Positions 16,615 through 25,998 of a stretch of 64,000 nt of DNA are shown here, in pieces (positions within the stretch are counted from its first letter, which is position 1; each line of letters starts with the position of its first letter). This DNA comes from Pedobacter mucosus. Lineage in GTDB: Bacteria > Bacteroidota > Bacteroidia > Sphingobacteriales > Sphingobacteriaceae. Where the stretch lies: contig NZ_CP087585.1 in assembly GCF_022200785.1 (NCBI RefSeq), forward strand, positions 4,030,001-4,094,000. Direction: 5' to 3'. The notes below the pieces were generated by a model. That model did no database searches, was not told where the DNA came from, and worked only from the letters and a program-made list of their open reading frames with translations. The translations under genes and the position numbers were made by a program.

Positions 16615-17952
16615 CTATCTTCCGAATGGCATTTTAGGCATTCCCTTCATCATGGCTGCAGCTGCCGCTGGATTAGAAAATTGTTTCATCATTTTACGCA
16701 TATCTTCAAACTGCTTTATTAATTTGGTAACTTCTTCAACCTTGCTACCCGATCCTTTAGCAATTCTTAAACGGCGACTTTGCTGAATGGCATCTGGATT
16801 TTCCTTTTCAAAGGGCGTCATGGAATTAATAATGGCTTCGATTGATTTGAAAGCATCATCCTGAATATCTACATTCTTCATCATTTTGCCAACACCAGGA
16901 ATCATTCCCATCAAATCTTTCATATTTCCCATTTTCTTAATCTGTTGAATTTGGGAATAGAAATCATTAAAATCGAATTTATTTTTACGGATTTTTTTCT
17001 GTAATTCTGCGGCTTCTTTCTCATCGAACTGCATTTGAGCACGTTCTACAAGGGAAACCACATCACCCATACCTAAAATTCGCGAAGCCATACGCTCTGG
17101 ATAAAAAACATCCAAAGCTTCCATTTTTTCGCCGGTACCAATAAATTTAATCGGTTTGTTAACTACTGATTTAATGGAAAGTGCAGCACCACCGCGGGTA
17201 TCACCATCTAATTTGGTTAAAACGACACCAGTAAAATCCAAGCGATCATTAAAGATTTTTGCTGTGTTTACCGCATCCTGACCAGTCATGGAATCCACAA
17301 CGAACAAAATTTCGTGTGGTTGCGTTTTGGCTTTAACTTCTGATATTTCATTCATTAAAGATTCGTCAATCGCTAAACGACCAGCCGTATCAATAATGAT
17401 TACATTGTTTCCATTTTGTTTACCATGCGCAATACCTTCTAATGCAATGGCAACAGGATCGTTAGATTGGCGATTAGCAAAAACCGAAACGCCAACTGAA
17501 GTTCCTAAAACCTCCAACTGATCTACCGCAGCTGGGCGGTACATATCCCCAGCAACCAATAAAGGTTTTTTACCTTTATTTTTTAAATGCAAAGCCAGTT
17601 TACCAGCGAAAGTGGTTTTACCCGCACCATTTAAACCTGCAATTAAAATAATAGTTGGGTTTGCTTTTATATCTAACTCCACAACTTCACCACCCATTAG
17701 GGCAGCAAGTTCATCGTTCATTATTTTGGTAAGCAGTTGCCCTGGCGAAACGGAAGTAAGCACGTTTTGTCCTAATGCTTTCTGCCTAACATCATCAGTA
17801 AATGTTTTGGCTGTTTTATAGTTAACATCGGCATCAAGTAACGCTTTACGAATTTCTTTCATGGTTTCTGCCACGTTGATTTCCGTAATACTACCTTGCC
17901 CTTTTAATACTTTAAACGCCCTATCTAGCTTGTCCTGTAAATTATCAAACAT
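16615..17952 (-). CDS. ffh: Signal recognition particle protein Ffh
   Basis: Ffh binds signal sequences of nascent membrane proteins and the SRP RNA, and docks with FtsY. The 445-residue protein has the N-domain, the GTPase G-domain (GLNGAGKTT at 106-114, DTAGR near 190, TKLDGDTRGG near 247) and the methionine-rich M-domain at about 330-445, ending MMKGMPKMPFGR. Size and order are normal. No SRP RNA gene was recognised in the window. It is a single-gene unit with its own terminator. Confidence 0.97.
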   Translation of the reverse strand: MFDNLQDKLDRAFKVLKGQGSITEINVAETMKEIRKALLDADVNYKTAKTFTDDVRQKALGQNVLTSVSPGQLLTKIMNDELAALMGGEVVELDIKANPTIILIAGLNGAGKTTFAGKLALHLKNKGKKPLLVAGDMYRPAAVDQLEVLGTSVGVSVFANRQSNDPVAIALEGIAHGKQNGNNVIIIDTAGRLAIDESLMNEISEVKAKTQPHEILFVVDSMTGQDAVNTAKIFNDRLDFTGVVLTKLDGDTRGGAALSIKSVVNKPIKFIGTGEKMEALDVFYPERMASRILGMGDVVSLVERAQMQFDEKEAAELQKKIRKNKFDFNDFYSQIQQIKKMGNMKDLMGMIPGVGKMMKNVDIQDDAFKSIEAIINSMTPFEKENPDAIQQSRRLRIAKGSGSKVEEVTKLIKQFEDMRKMMKQFSNPAAAAAMMKGMPKMPFGR

Positions 17953-18159
17953 CTTTTATTAAGCTATAAGCTTTCTGCATGGCCAAAAGAATCCCTTTGG
18001 TAAAGGCAGAAAACTGAATTATTATAATGCCACAAATGTATTAAATTTTGATTGTAAATGTTGGCTATTCAAAGTCAAAACTTAGCTAATCATTATAATT
18101 TCTGGTCTTGATGCAACATATTCAATCTATAGGAGTCTTATCGTTACCAAATAAATAAA

Positions 18160-20592
18160 ATGTTACGCTATTTAACTCTTTTTTTAATCTGTTTCTACTC
18201 CATTTGCCAAGCGCAAGATGTACACAAACAGCGGCAACTTAATGCTGTTAGAACATCAGCCACACCAAAAATAGACGGAATATTAGATGATGCCTGTTGG
18301 GTTGATGTACCTATTGCTACCGATTTTATCGAGCTAAGGCCTACACCAGGAAGGATAGAGCCTAAAAACAAACGAACGGAAATAAAGATGCTTTATGATG
18401 ATGTAGCCGTATATTTTTATGCCCGGATGTTTGATAATCCTGATAGTGTTTCGCATGAATTGGTATCTAGAGACAATATCGGTACTGCGGATTTTATTTC
18501 GGTGATATTAGATCCGTTTTACGATAAAATGAATGGTAATGGCTTCTTCGTTACCGCAGCTGGCGTTCAGTTTGATGCAAAATATTCGCAGGTTGGCGAT
18601 GAAGATCCCAACTGGAATGCCGTTTGGGAAAGTGCAGTAAAAATTGATAAAGAGGGCTGGACTTGCGAAATGAAAATTCCATATTCAGCTTTGCGTTTCT
18701 CGGGTAAGGATATTCAAAATTGGGGTTTAAACTTCAGTCGCAGAATACAGCGGACAAACGTACAAACGTTCTGGAATTTTGTAGATCCAAAGGTTAACGG
18801 CTTTATTAATCAAGAGGGTTTGTGGATGGATGTAAAAGACATAAAACCGCCGCTCCGTTTATCTTTTTCGCCATATGTTTCTGCTTATATCAATCATTAT
18901 CCGGTTAACCAGCCCGGTATAAAAAATACAACATCGAGGTTTAACGGTGGCATGGATGTAAAATACGGCATCAACAATAGTTTTACTTTAGATATGACTT
19001 TAGTGCCAGATTTTGGTCAGGTACAATCTGATAATCGCATTTTAAACCTTACGCCATTCGAAGTAAAATTTAATGAAAACCGCCAGTTTTTTACCGAAGG
19101 AACGGAACTTTTTAATAAGGGAGATCTATTTTATTCGAAAAGGATAGGTTCTATTCCGAAATATTATAATTATTCAGGCTTAAATAGCAGCGATAAAGTT
19201 ATAAAAGATCAAACCGAAGCAAAAGTTTTAAACGCCACTAAAATATCAGGAAGAACAGCAAAAGGATTGGGCATTGGAATTTTTAACGCTATTACGAATA
19301 GCATGCAAACGGAGGTTGAAGATGCGCAAGGAAATAGCCGCAATGTAGAAACACAGCCGCTTACTAATTATAATATTTTTGTACTGGATCAATCTTTAAA
19401 AAACAATAGTTCTGCCACGTTCGTAAATACGAATGTTTTAAGGCAAGGGTCTGCTTATGATGCGAATGTGAGCGCTTTGTTGTTCAGTTTAAATGATAAG
19501 AAAAATATTTACTTTGTAAATGGTGGCGGTAAAATGAGCTATTTACGTGGAGCAACTACAAGTTCAGGTTATAGCTACAATTTAAAATTCGGTAAGCAAA
19601 GTGGAAACTTTACCTGGAGTTATTTACAGCAATATGCTGATAATAAATTTGATCCGTCAGATATGGGTTTCTTTACCAATAACAACTTTTTAGATCAACG
19701 TGCTAATTTTGGTTATCAGGTTTATAAGCCATCCTCCTGGTATAATCAAATACAAAGCTGGCTAAACTTTGCTTATTCTCGAAGAGCAATTCCTGGCGAT
19801 TACCAAAGTTTCGGAATAGAAACAGGAGCGTACGTTCAATATAAAAATCTTTGGTCGTCGGAATTAAATGGAAATTATGAAGCAAAGCGAAATGATTTTT
19901 ATGAGGCTAGAAATGGTCAGGTTTATAAGGCGCCAGAAAATTATGGCGTAGCCTTATACATTAATCCTAATCGTGCAAAAGCATACAATTTTGGAGGAAA
20001 TATCCGTTACCAGGAGCAACAACTTTTTAAAGGCCGATCTTATAATTTTTTCTTTTTTCAAAACCTTAGGCTTAATGATAAACTTGCTTTCGGTTTGGAT
20101 TTGAGTTTTAATCCGAATTATAACTATGTAAACTGGGCTACAGCTCAAGGTAATCAGGCAATTTTTTCTAGGTATGATAGAAGAACCGTAGAAAATTCTT
20201 TTGATGCGAAATATACACTTTCTAACTTAATGGGATTTACTGTTGTGTTAAGGCATTATTGGAGTGATAGAAGAAATAAGGAATTCTTTTTATTAAAGCC
20301 CGATGGGAACCTAACCAATTATGAAGGCGCTACACCAACCGGCACAGATAGAAATTACAACGTATTTAATATTGATTTAATTTATACCTGGCAATTTGCT
20401 CCCGGAAGTACCCTTTCAGTTTCATATAAGGATGCAGCAGAAACCTACGAAACCTTTTATACTCAGCGCTATAATCGTAATCTTGATGGCATACTTTCAT
20501 CTCCACAAAATAATAGTTTATCAGTAAAAGTGTTATACTATGTAGATTATTTGAGTTTGCGAAAGAAGAAAACACATCCTGCCAAAATCTAA
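18160..20592 (+). CDS. DUF5916 protein with CBM9-like N-terminal domain
   Basis: The 810-residue exported protein (signal peptide ending ICQAQ) has an N-terminal carbohydrate-binding-family-9-like domain (IDGILDDACWVDVP, then VAVYFYARMFDNP) and the long DUF5916 region with many amphipathic beta-strands (SFSPYVSAYIN, LDMTLVPDFGQVQSDN, VKFNENRQFFTEGTELF). The C-terminal half looks like an outer-membrane beta-barrel. The family is widespread in Bacteroidota, often near peptidases or TonB receptors. Its function is not established, and sugar binding is only suggested by the CBM9 fold. Confidence 0.85.
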   Translation: MLRYLTLFLICFYSICQAQDVHKQRQLNAVRTSATPKIDGILDDACWVDVPIATDFIELRPTPGRIEPKNKRTEIKMLYDDVAVYFYARMFDNPDSVSHELVSRDNIGTADFISVILDPFYDKMNGNGFFVTAAGVQFDAKYSQVGDEDPNWNAVWESAVKIDKEGWTCEMKIPYSALRFSGKDIQNWGLNFSRRIQRTNVQTFWNFVDPKVNGFINQEGLWMDVKDIKPPLRLSFSPYVSAYINHYPVNQPGIKNTTSRFNGGMDVKYGINNSFTLDMTLVPDFGQVQSDNRILNLTPFEVKFNENRQFFTEGTELFNKGDLFYSKRIGSIPKYYNYSGLNSSDKVIKDQTEAKVLNATKISGRTAKGLGIGIFNAITNSMQTEVEDAQGNSRNVETQPLTNYNIFVLDQSLKNNSSATFVNTNVLRQGSAYDANVSALLFSLNDKKNIYFVNGGGKMSYLRGATTSSGYSYNLKFGKQSGNFTWSYLQQYADNKFDPSDMGFFTNNNFLDQRANFGYQVYKPSSWYNQIQSWLNFAYSRRAIPGDYQSFGIETGAYVQYKNLWSSELNGNYEAKRNDFYEARNGQVYKAPENYGVALYINPNRAKAYNFGGNIRYQEQQLFKGRSYNFFFFQNLRLNDKLAFGLDLSFNPNYNYVNWATAQGNQAIFSRYDRRTVENSFDAKYTLSNLMGFTVVLRHYWSDRRNKEFFLLKPDGNLTNYEGATPTGTDRNYNVFNIDLIYTWQFAPGSTLSVSYKDAAETYETFYTQRYNRNLDGILSSPQNNSLSVKVLYYVDYLSLRKKKTHPAKI

Positions 20593-20634
20593 TAAAAGCA
20601 AGCTAATAAGCTTAGGTTTTTAACCTTTATATTG

Positions 20635-20677
20635 TTAAAAACAAAGCCGTATTCCTGATTCTAAGCTGGAATACGGC
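20635..20677 (-). terminator. Terminator of the 20720-23152 gene
   Basis: GCCGTATTCC (20646-20655) pairs with GGAATACGGC (20668-20677), a perfect 10-bp stem with a 12-nt loop. On the minus strand it is followed by TTTGTTTTTAAC, so it ends the minus-strand gene. It may also serve the convergent plus-strand gene, though less well. Confidence 0.8.
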
Positions 20678-20719
20678 CTGTTAATTGCCATTATGATATA
20701 AGGAATTATCTAAATCACT

Positions 20720-23152
20720 TTATTTTCTTCTGTTCATAAAAATAGCACGGTTTCTAATTGGAGCCGTAGTTTTACCTGCTGAAGAAGACTCTTCTATTTC
20801 TGGTTTCGAATTAATACCATTTGTAGTATGGTATTTTTCTGAACGTCTATATTTATCATTTACACTTTTAGATCCGAAGTTATAAGTTAAACTTACCGTA
20901 CCAAATGCATTGCCATTTACGGTATTTTTAACAAGTTGTTTTATCCATTCTCCTCGAGATTCATCGTACCCTTTTATAGCTTTTAAATTATATAAGCCTG
21001 CGGTAACCTTAAATAGGAAGCCCGATTTTTCTAATCCTAAGTGTAATGCGCCAAAATTACTAGCTGCATAAGAGGCTTTAACATCACCATTTAGAATCAT
21101 ATCTGTCGCAATTTGTTTATCTAAAACTCCGTTTGGATGTGCCCGAAGGTTATCTTGATACCATTCTGGGCTACCTGTTTGCGATGCTCCATTTTGGGTA
21201 GATAGTCTATTAAATGTTCCTTCATTATTGGTTTCGCCAGCAAGTTCAAAATCAAAAATAATGTTGTATGGGTTCCGTTGATTAGCGTTTCCAAGTCCGA
21301 GGTTTAAAATTCTGGCTAAAAAGCTATATCGGAAATAAGTCATGGCCTGAGAAAGATCAAAAAATCTTTCGTAAGGATTATCTCGTGTAGAAGTTGAAAG
21401 TACAGTCGCATCAAAACCTAAAAGAACCGGACCTGCGGTTAAACCAATATGACTACCCCAATTAACATAACCTTGTTTATATTGTGGTACCGGACCAAAA
21501 ACTCCTGGCGTTGCACGCGAGTCGTAACCAACTTTTCTTGTACCACCACCAATTATAATTCCAAATTCAGGATAAACCCATGGTTTAATTCCTTTTTCAG
21601 CTATCTTTTTATAATTAGAAAAATAAATATCTGATTCAAATCTAAATTCAATTCCATTCTGAACAATTTTAGATCCATCTTGTGGCACAACCATTCCGTT
21701 TACAAATTCTGGTACATAATCTACCGCATCAAAAGCAGCCCTATATTCAATATGTCTGGTTCCAACACTAATTCTTGGATTTAAAAGGAAAGTGTTTTTA
21801 TTTTCTTGCGTAGTAACTGTACTATAATAATTATTTATGATGGAATTACCAACCTTTAAAACAGTAAGCGATGCATTAGTTTGAGGTATAACTGGCGTAT
21901 CTGGAGCTGCAACTGCAACCAATACTAAATCTGCCATGGTCATTCCAGCAGTTTTATCCTGCTCAAAGCCAAGTGATTTAATCTTTTCTGTACCATGAAA
22001 AGTTAATTCAGATAATCTTTTTACCGTAAAATCATTGGTTTGTTTTGCAGGTAAAGCGCCTTGTCCTTTCTCCAATCTTGATAGTAATTTAACAGCATCA
22101 CGTTCACCATAATGTAACGCGGTTAAAGTGAGTAATTCCATTGCTTTATCTCTAGATTGGCTAGAAATATTTGCTGGATTAATTACATCGCTCTCTGTTA
22201 ATAAAACCGGGCCAACGCTTCCTGGAACATTGACATCAAAAAAATTGCTGTTTTTTAAGGCTTTTATCACATTACTTTGGCTTCCTCTACTTAAATCTGC
22301 GGCAAGCTGATCAATAAACGGTCTTGTAACCGGATTGCGATCAAAATCTTTTGCCTGCAAATCTATCAGGGTAAATAAAGCACGGCGATAATTTTCATTT
22401 GCATTTTCTTTTGATAGTTGTGCATTTGGAAAAGTAAGCAAGCGGAATGCTTTTACAGCTGCAGCTTCTGCTTGATACCGATTTTTATTTTTTGCATTTT
22501 CTTTACTTAAAATACTGGCTAAAGTAATTGGGCTTCCATTGTAATTTATTAGTTCCAATGCAGGGGTTTCTCTAATTTCGCGAGTTGCCGAAGTTATGGT
22601 AATGGTGTTATTAAGCTTCGTAGCATAATCTCTTGCCATATAAGCTTGAAAAATATTTTCTTTCCATTGCGCCTTATTCTCTATTAATGCAGGATGAGCA
22701 GAAATTCTTACCCGAAGATCTTTTAATACCAATGGGTTTTCTACACGTTGAGTTGCCTGGGTAGAATCGATAATGAAATCAATTTTTTGATCATTTGGTA
22801 AATGTTTATTTACCTGCTCAAATAAGGATATTACATTGTTGATACCAAGGTTTGAAACATATGTCAAATCATCGCCGGTAAATAAATTGCGCAAAGCGAT
22901 ACCTTTTTTCTGATCATATTTTAAAGTGTCCTTCAAAATTTCCGCAGCACGAACAGCCGCACCATATAAACGGGAATCCAATTTCATTAAACCATTTTCT
23001 GTAACGGTTTTGCTTAAAGATACGTTGTTGCTCAATTTTTTCTTCGAGGTATCTTGTGGAGCAACGTATTTTTCCTGAGCAGAAGTGGCTTCAGGAAAGA
23101 TAAAATTATCTACTGTAAAACAAATAAATAAGGCTAGTAAAAGTAATTTCAT
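20720..23152 (-). CDS. Large exported protein of unknown function
   Basis: I do not recognise this 810-residue protein. It has a signal peptide (cleavage near ATSAQ at about 26) and a helical N-terminal half (about 40-440) with repeated acidic, lysine-rich helices (KAMELLTLTALHYGERDAVKLL, shortened here). The C-terminal half (about 450-780) is rich in beta-strands and Gly/aromatic residues (WVYPEFGIIIGGGTRKVGYD, HIGLTAGPVLLGFDATVLS, GTVSLTYNFGSKS) in the alternating style of an outer-membrane barrel. The last 40 residues are charged. It has its own terminator and shares a 370-bp divergent promoter region with the TIM-barrel gene. It may be a surface or barrel protein; no enzymatic motif is visible. 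Confidence 0.75.
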   Translation of the reverse strand: MKLLLLALFICFTVDNFIFPEATSAQEKYVAPQDTSKKKLSNNVSLSKTVTENGLMKLDSRLYGAAVRAAEILKDTLKYDQKKGIALRNLFTGDDLTYVSNLGINNVISLFEQVNKHLPNDQKIDFIIDSTQATQRVENPLVLKDLRVRISAHPALIENKAQWKENIFQAYMARDYATKLNNTITITSATREIRETPALELINYNGSPITLASILSKENAKNKNRYQAEAAAVKAFRLLTFPNAQLSKENANENYRRALFTLIDLQAKDFDRNPVTRPFIDQLAADLSRGSQSNVIKALKNSNFFDVNVPGSVGPVLLTESDVINPANISSQSRDKAMELLTLTALHYGERDAVKLLSRLEKGQGALPAKQTNDFTVKRLSELTFHGTEKIKSLGFEQDKTAGMTMADLVLVAVAAPDTPVIPQTNASLTVLKVGNSIINNYYSTVTTQENKNTFLLNPRISVGTRHIEYRAAFDAVDYVPEFVNGMVVPQDGSKIVQNGIEFRFESDIYFSNYKKIAEKGIKPWVYPEFGIIIGGGTRKVGYDSRATPGVFGPVPQYKQGYVNWGSHIGLTAGPVLLGFDATVLSTSTRDNPYERFFDLSQAMTYFRYSFLARILNLGLGNANQRNPYNIIFDFELAGETNNEGTFNRLSTQNGASQTGSPEWYQDNLRAHPNGVLDKQIATDMILNGDVKASYAASNFGALHLGLEKSGFLFKVTAGLYNLKAIKGYDESRGEWIKQLVKNTVNGNAFGTVSLTYNFGSKSVNDKYRRSEKYHTTNGINSKPEIEESSSAGKTTAPIRNRAIFMNRRK

Positions 23153-23279
23153 AAAAGAATGATTTTTATTTAATTGACTAAACTAATACCTTTAATCTAT
23201 CTTAAGAAAAAACGAAAGCACTCCAAAATCAATGTTGTGATAATGTGTAAAAACTGCCTCAACAATTAAAAACAAATCT

Positions 23280-23488
23280 TTACAATGCTAAATACTTGGA
23301 AAGTTAAATTAACTCACTTTCAAAAATTTAGGCGCTCTTATTTTTTACAATTTTTACATCTAGTAACAATAAGCGAACAATCCAAAAGATTGAACGTCTT
23401 TGTGACTTATTGTAAACTTTAAGCTTTGAATTACAATTTTTGTAAGAGCAGTTACAAGAGCAGAATAAAATGTAACTTTAATTTACAA
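23280..23488. promoter_or_regulatory. Cluster of TTACAA / TTGTAA sites in a divergent promoter region
   Basis: The 370-bp spacer 23153-23522 separates two divergently transcribed genes and holds no gene. TTACAA occurs at 23280, 23345, 23431, 23452 and 23483, and its complement TTGTAA at 23410 and 23440. Two of these form a perfect inverted repeat TTACAA-TTT-TTGTAA at 23431-23445. AGAGCAG is directly repeated at 23445-23463. This resembles a multi-site operator; the regulator is unknown. Confidence 0.4.
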
Positions 23489-23522
23489 ACAACATTATTT
23501 TAAATTTAGGCAAGTATTAATT

Positions 23523-24497
23523 ATGAATAATAGAAGAGCATTTTTAAAAAATACCGCAGTATTAAGTGGCGCACTATTACTGTCAAAATCATCTTTTTCT
23601 TTCAACAATATTTTGATAGAAAGAAAAATAAGTGAGGTTGGATTACAACTATTTACCATTCGAGAGGCTTTAACCAAAGATGTTAAATCGAGCATTAAAA
23701 ATGTATCTTCAATTGGTTATAAACATGTAGAAACTTTTTATGGTTATGCTAAAGGTGCGGGCGAGCCTAAATTTTGGGGCTTAACAGTTAAAGAACTTAA
23801 AACCTTGCTAAATGATAATCAACTTAAAACATACAGTGGTCACTATCAATTAAACGATTTCCTTACCAAGGGAAATGGGGAGGATAGCGCACTTAAATAC
23901 CAAATTGAAATTGCGGCAACATTAGGACAAAAATATTTAATTGTTCCTATACCTCCATTAACAATATGGGATAAAATGAAAGCCGAAGATTTTCAATATA
24001 TGGCGTCTCAATTAAATAAAGCTGCAGAAATTGCGAAAAAATCGGGTATTAAAATTGGTTACCATAATCATTTCTGGGAGTTTAGAACTTTAGCTGATGG
24101 AAATAAAGGCTACGATATTTTATTAAAAGAAACAGATCCAAAATTGGTTTCGTTTGAAATGGATTTATTTTGGGTTAAAAAATCCGGAATTAAACCTGAA
24201 GATTATTTCGCTAAATATCCTCACCGTTTTCCGATGTGGCATGTAAAGGATATGGATAAAAATAATACAGCAGTGATAACTGGTGGGGCACTAGATCAAA
24301 AACCCTCCATGGAAATTTTGAAAGGAATAAGCTACGCTGAAGTTGGATCGGGAAATATTAATTATGCTGAAATTTTTAAACATCAGGAAGAATCTGGCTT
24401 GCAACACATTTTTGTTGAGCAGGATGTGATTACCAAAGATCCTTTTGTAAGTATAAAAGAAAGCTTCGATTACGTAAAAAATTCTCTTTTAAAATAA
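23523..24497 (+). CDS. Sugar phosphate isomerase/epimerase-like TIM-barrel protein with Tat signal
   Basis: The 324-residue protein begins MNNRRAFLKNTAVLSGALLL, a twin-arginine signal, then a xylose-isomerase-like TIM barrel (VGLQLFTIREAL, YKHVETFYGY, KIGYHNHFWEF, VSFEMDLFWVKKSG, PMWHVKDMD, EVGSGNINY and HIFVEQD). The metal-binding pattern Glu/Asp/His is visible as HNHFWE, EMD, WHVKD and EQD. Such proteins act on sugars or inositols outside the cytoplasm, and many in Bacteroidota are Tat-exported with unknown substrates. It lacks nearby sugar genes. A terminator follows 17 bp after the stop. Confidence 0.85.
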   Translation: MNNRRAFLKNTAVLSGALLLSKSSFSFNNILIERKISEVGLQLFTIREALTKDVKSSIKNVSSIGYKHVETFYGYAKGAGEPKFWGLTVKELKTLLNDNQLKTYSGHYQLNDFLTKGNGEDSALKYQIEIAATLGQKYLIVPIPPLTIWDKMKAEDFQYMASQLNKAAEIAKKSGIKIGYHNHFWEFRTLADGNKGYDILLKETDPKLVSFEMDLFWVKKSGIKPEDYFAKYPHRFPMWHVKDMDKNNTAVITGGALDQKPSMEILKGISYAEVGSGNINYAEIFKHQEESGLQHIFVEQDVITKDPFVSIKESFDYVKNSLLK

Positions 24498-24514
24498 ATA
24501 ATACAACATTTATA

Positions 24515-24565
24515 AACAATTCCACTGATACTATATGTGTCAATGGAATTGTTCTCACCTTTTTA
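24515..24565 (+). terminator. Terminator of the TIM-barrel gene
   Basis: AACAATTCCA (24515-24524) pairs with TGGAATTGTT (24544-24553), and the inner bases TGATAC/GTGTCA extend the stem with a wobble. The stem is followed by CTCACCTTTTT. Confidence 0.75.
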
Positions 24566-24664
24566 CTTTTGCTCCATCGCAATTTAAATTAGTGTTATAT
24601 CTTTACTGCACTTAGTTATTTTTATAATTGAGGTTCTCTTTTATATATAAAATCAACTATCACA

Positions 24665-25996
24665 ATGGAAAACACCGTCTTAATCATCGACGATGAGCCA
24701 AAAATCCGCAATCTATTATCCCGAATAATTGAATTAGAAGGCTTCAAGGTTTTCCAGGCAGATACCGGAAGTGCAGGAATTAAACTCATCCAATCAAATA
24801 ATATCCATGTTGTAATTAGTGACGTTAAATTGCCTGACATAAACGGCGTTGATCTCGTTTCTGATATAAAAAAGTTAAAACCATATATTGAAATCATTAA
24901 TTTAACGGCTTATGGGACTATTGCAGATGGCGTAAAAGCGATGCGCAATGGTGCTTTTGATTATATTACAAAGGGTGATGATAACGATAAGATTATCCCG
25001 ATGCTTTATAAGGCGATGGATAAAGTTCAATTGCAAATGAGGATCCTTGATCTTGAAAATAGAGTTGTTGCAAAGCACCGTTTTGATTCGATAATCGCGA
25101 CCGCTCCTGTAATTCAGCAAGCCATTGTTTTAGCAAAAAAAGTTGCGGTAACCGATACAACCGTTCTATTATTAGGCGAAACAGGTACAGGTAAAGAAGT
25201 TTTTGCACAGGCAATTCATCATGAAAGTCCACGATCGTTAAAACCTTTTGTGGCGTTAAACTGTAGTGGCTTTAATCCTGAGCTTTTAGAAAGTGAGCTT
25301 TTTGGTTATAAAGAAGGAGCTTTTACAGGTGCGTCTAAAGATAAAAAAGGCTTGATGGAAGAAGCCAATGAAGGAACCCTTTTTTTAGATGAAATTGGGG
25401 AAATGAATATAGATCTCCAGGCAAAATTGTTAAGGGTATTAGAAAACCAAAGTTTTATTAAGGTTGGCGATACAAAAACATCAAAAGTAAATGTTAGAAT
25501 TATCGCTGCAACTAATAAAGATTTAAAACTTCAGGCAGAAAGCGGAATGTTTAGAGCTGATCTTTATTATCGCCTTTCTGTGTTTTCTATCGAGTTACCC
25601 TCATTATCCAGACGAAGGGAAGATATCCTTCCGCTTGCTAAATTTTACTTGGATCAATTTAGTATAAAGATAAATCGAGGCAATATGGTTATGGAAAAAG
25701 ATTTCATATCAGCACTCGAAAACCATTCCTGGAAAGGGAATATTCGAGAGTTAAAAAATGTAATGGAGCGAGTGGTTATTCTTGCGAACGATAATCACAT
25801 CACAATCGATCTGCTTCCTTTCGAATTTCACAACGGAAACCTTGAACAAGATTCGTTAAGTATTGAAACCATGGAAAAGAAACACATTAAGCAGGTACTT
25901 TTACATACTAAAGGAAACAAAACAGAAACTTCAAGGTTATTAGGCATCGGTTTGACTACTCTATATCGTAAAATAGAAGAATATAAAATTGTTTAA
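24665..25996 (+). CDS. Sigma-54-dependent response regulator (NtrC type)
   Basis: The 443-residue protein has a receiver domain (IDDEPKIRNLL; phospho-acceptor D53 in VVISDVKLPD; switch lysine K103), an AAA+ sigma-54 activation domain (Walker A GETGTGKE at 171-178, GAFTGA loop at 218-223, Walker B LFLDEIGE at 239-246) and a Fis-type helix-turn-helix at about 405-443 (TSRLLGIGLTTLYRKIEEY). It activates sigma-54 promoters after phosphorylation. No histidine kinase gene is adjacent, so the partner is elsewhere. The stop is 2 bp from the stop of the convergent mscS-like gene, leaving no room for a terminator. Confidence 0.95.
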   Translation: MENTVLIIDDEPKIRNLLSRIIELEGFKVFQADTGSAGIKLIQSNNIHVVISDVKLPDINGVDLVSDIKKLKPYIEIINLTAYGTIADGVKAMRNGAFDYITKGDDNDKIIPMLYKAMDKVQLQMRILDLENRVVAKHRFDSIIATAPVIQQAIVLAKKVAVTDTTVLLLGETGTGKEVFAQAIHHESPRSLKPFVALNCSGFNPELLESELFGYKEGAFTGASKDKKGLMEEANEGTLFLDEIGEMNIDLQAKLLRVLENQSFIKVGDTKTSKVNVRIIAATNKDLKLQAESGMFRADLYYRLSVFSIELPSLSRRREDILPLAKFYLDQFSIKINRGNMVMEKDFISALENHSWKGNIRELKNVMERVVILANDNHITIDLLPFEFHNGNLEQDSLSIETMEKKHIKQVLLHTKGNKTETSRLLGIGLTTLYRKIEEYKIV

Positions 25997-25998
25997 AG

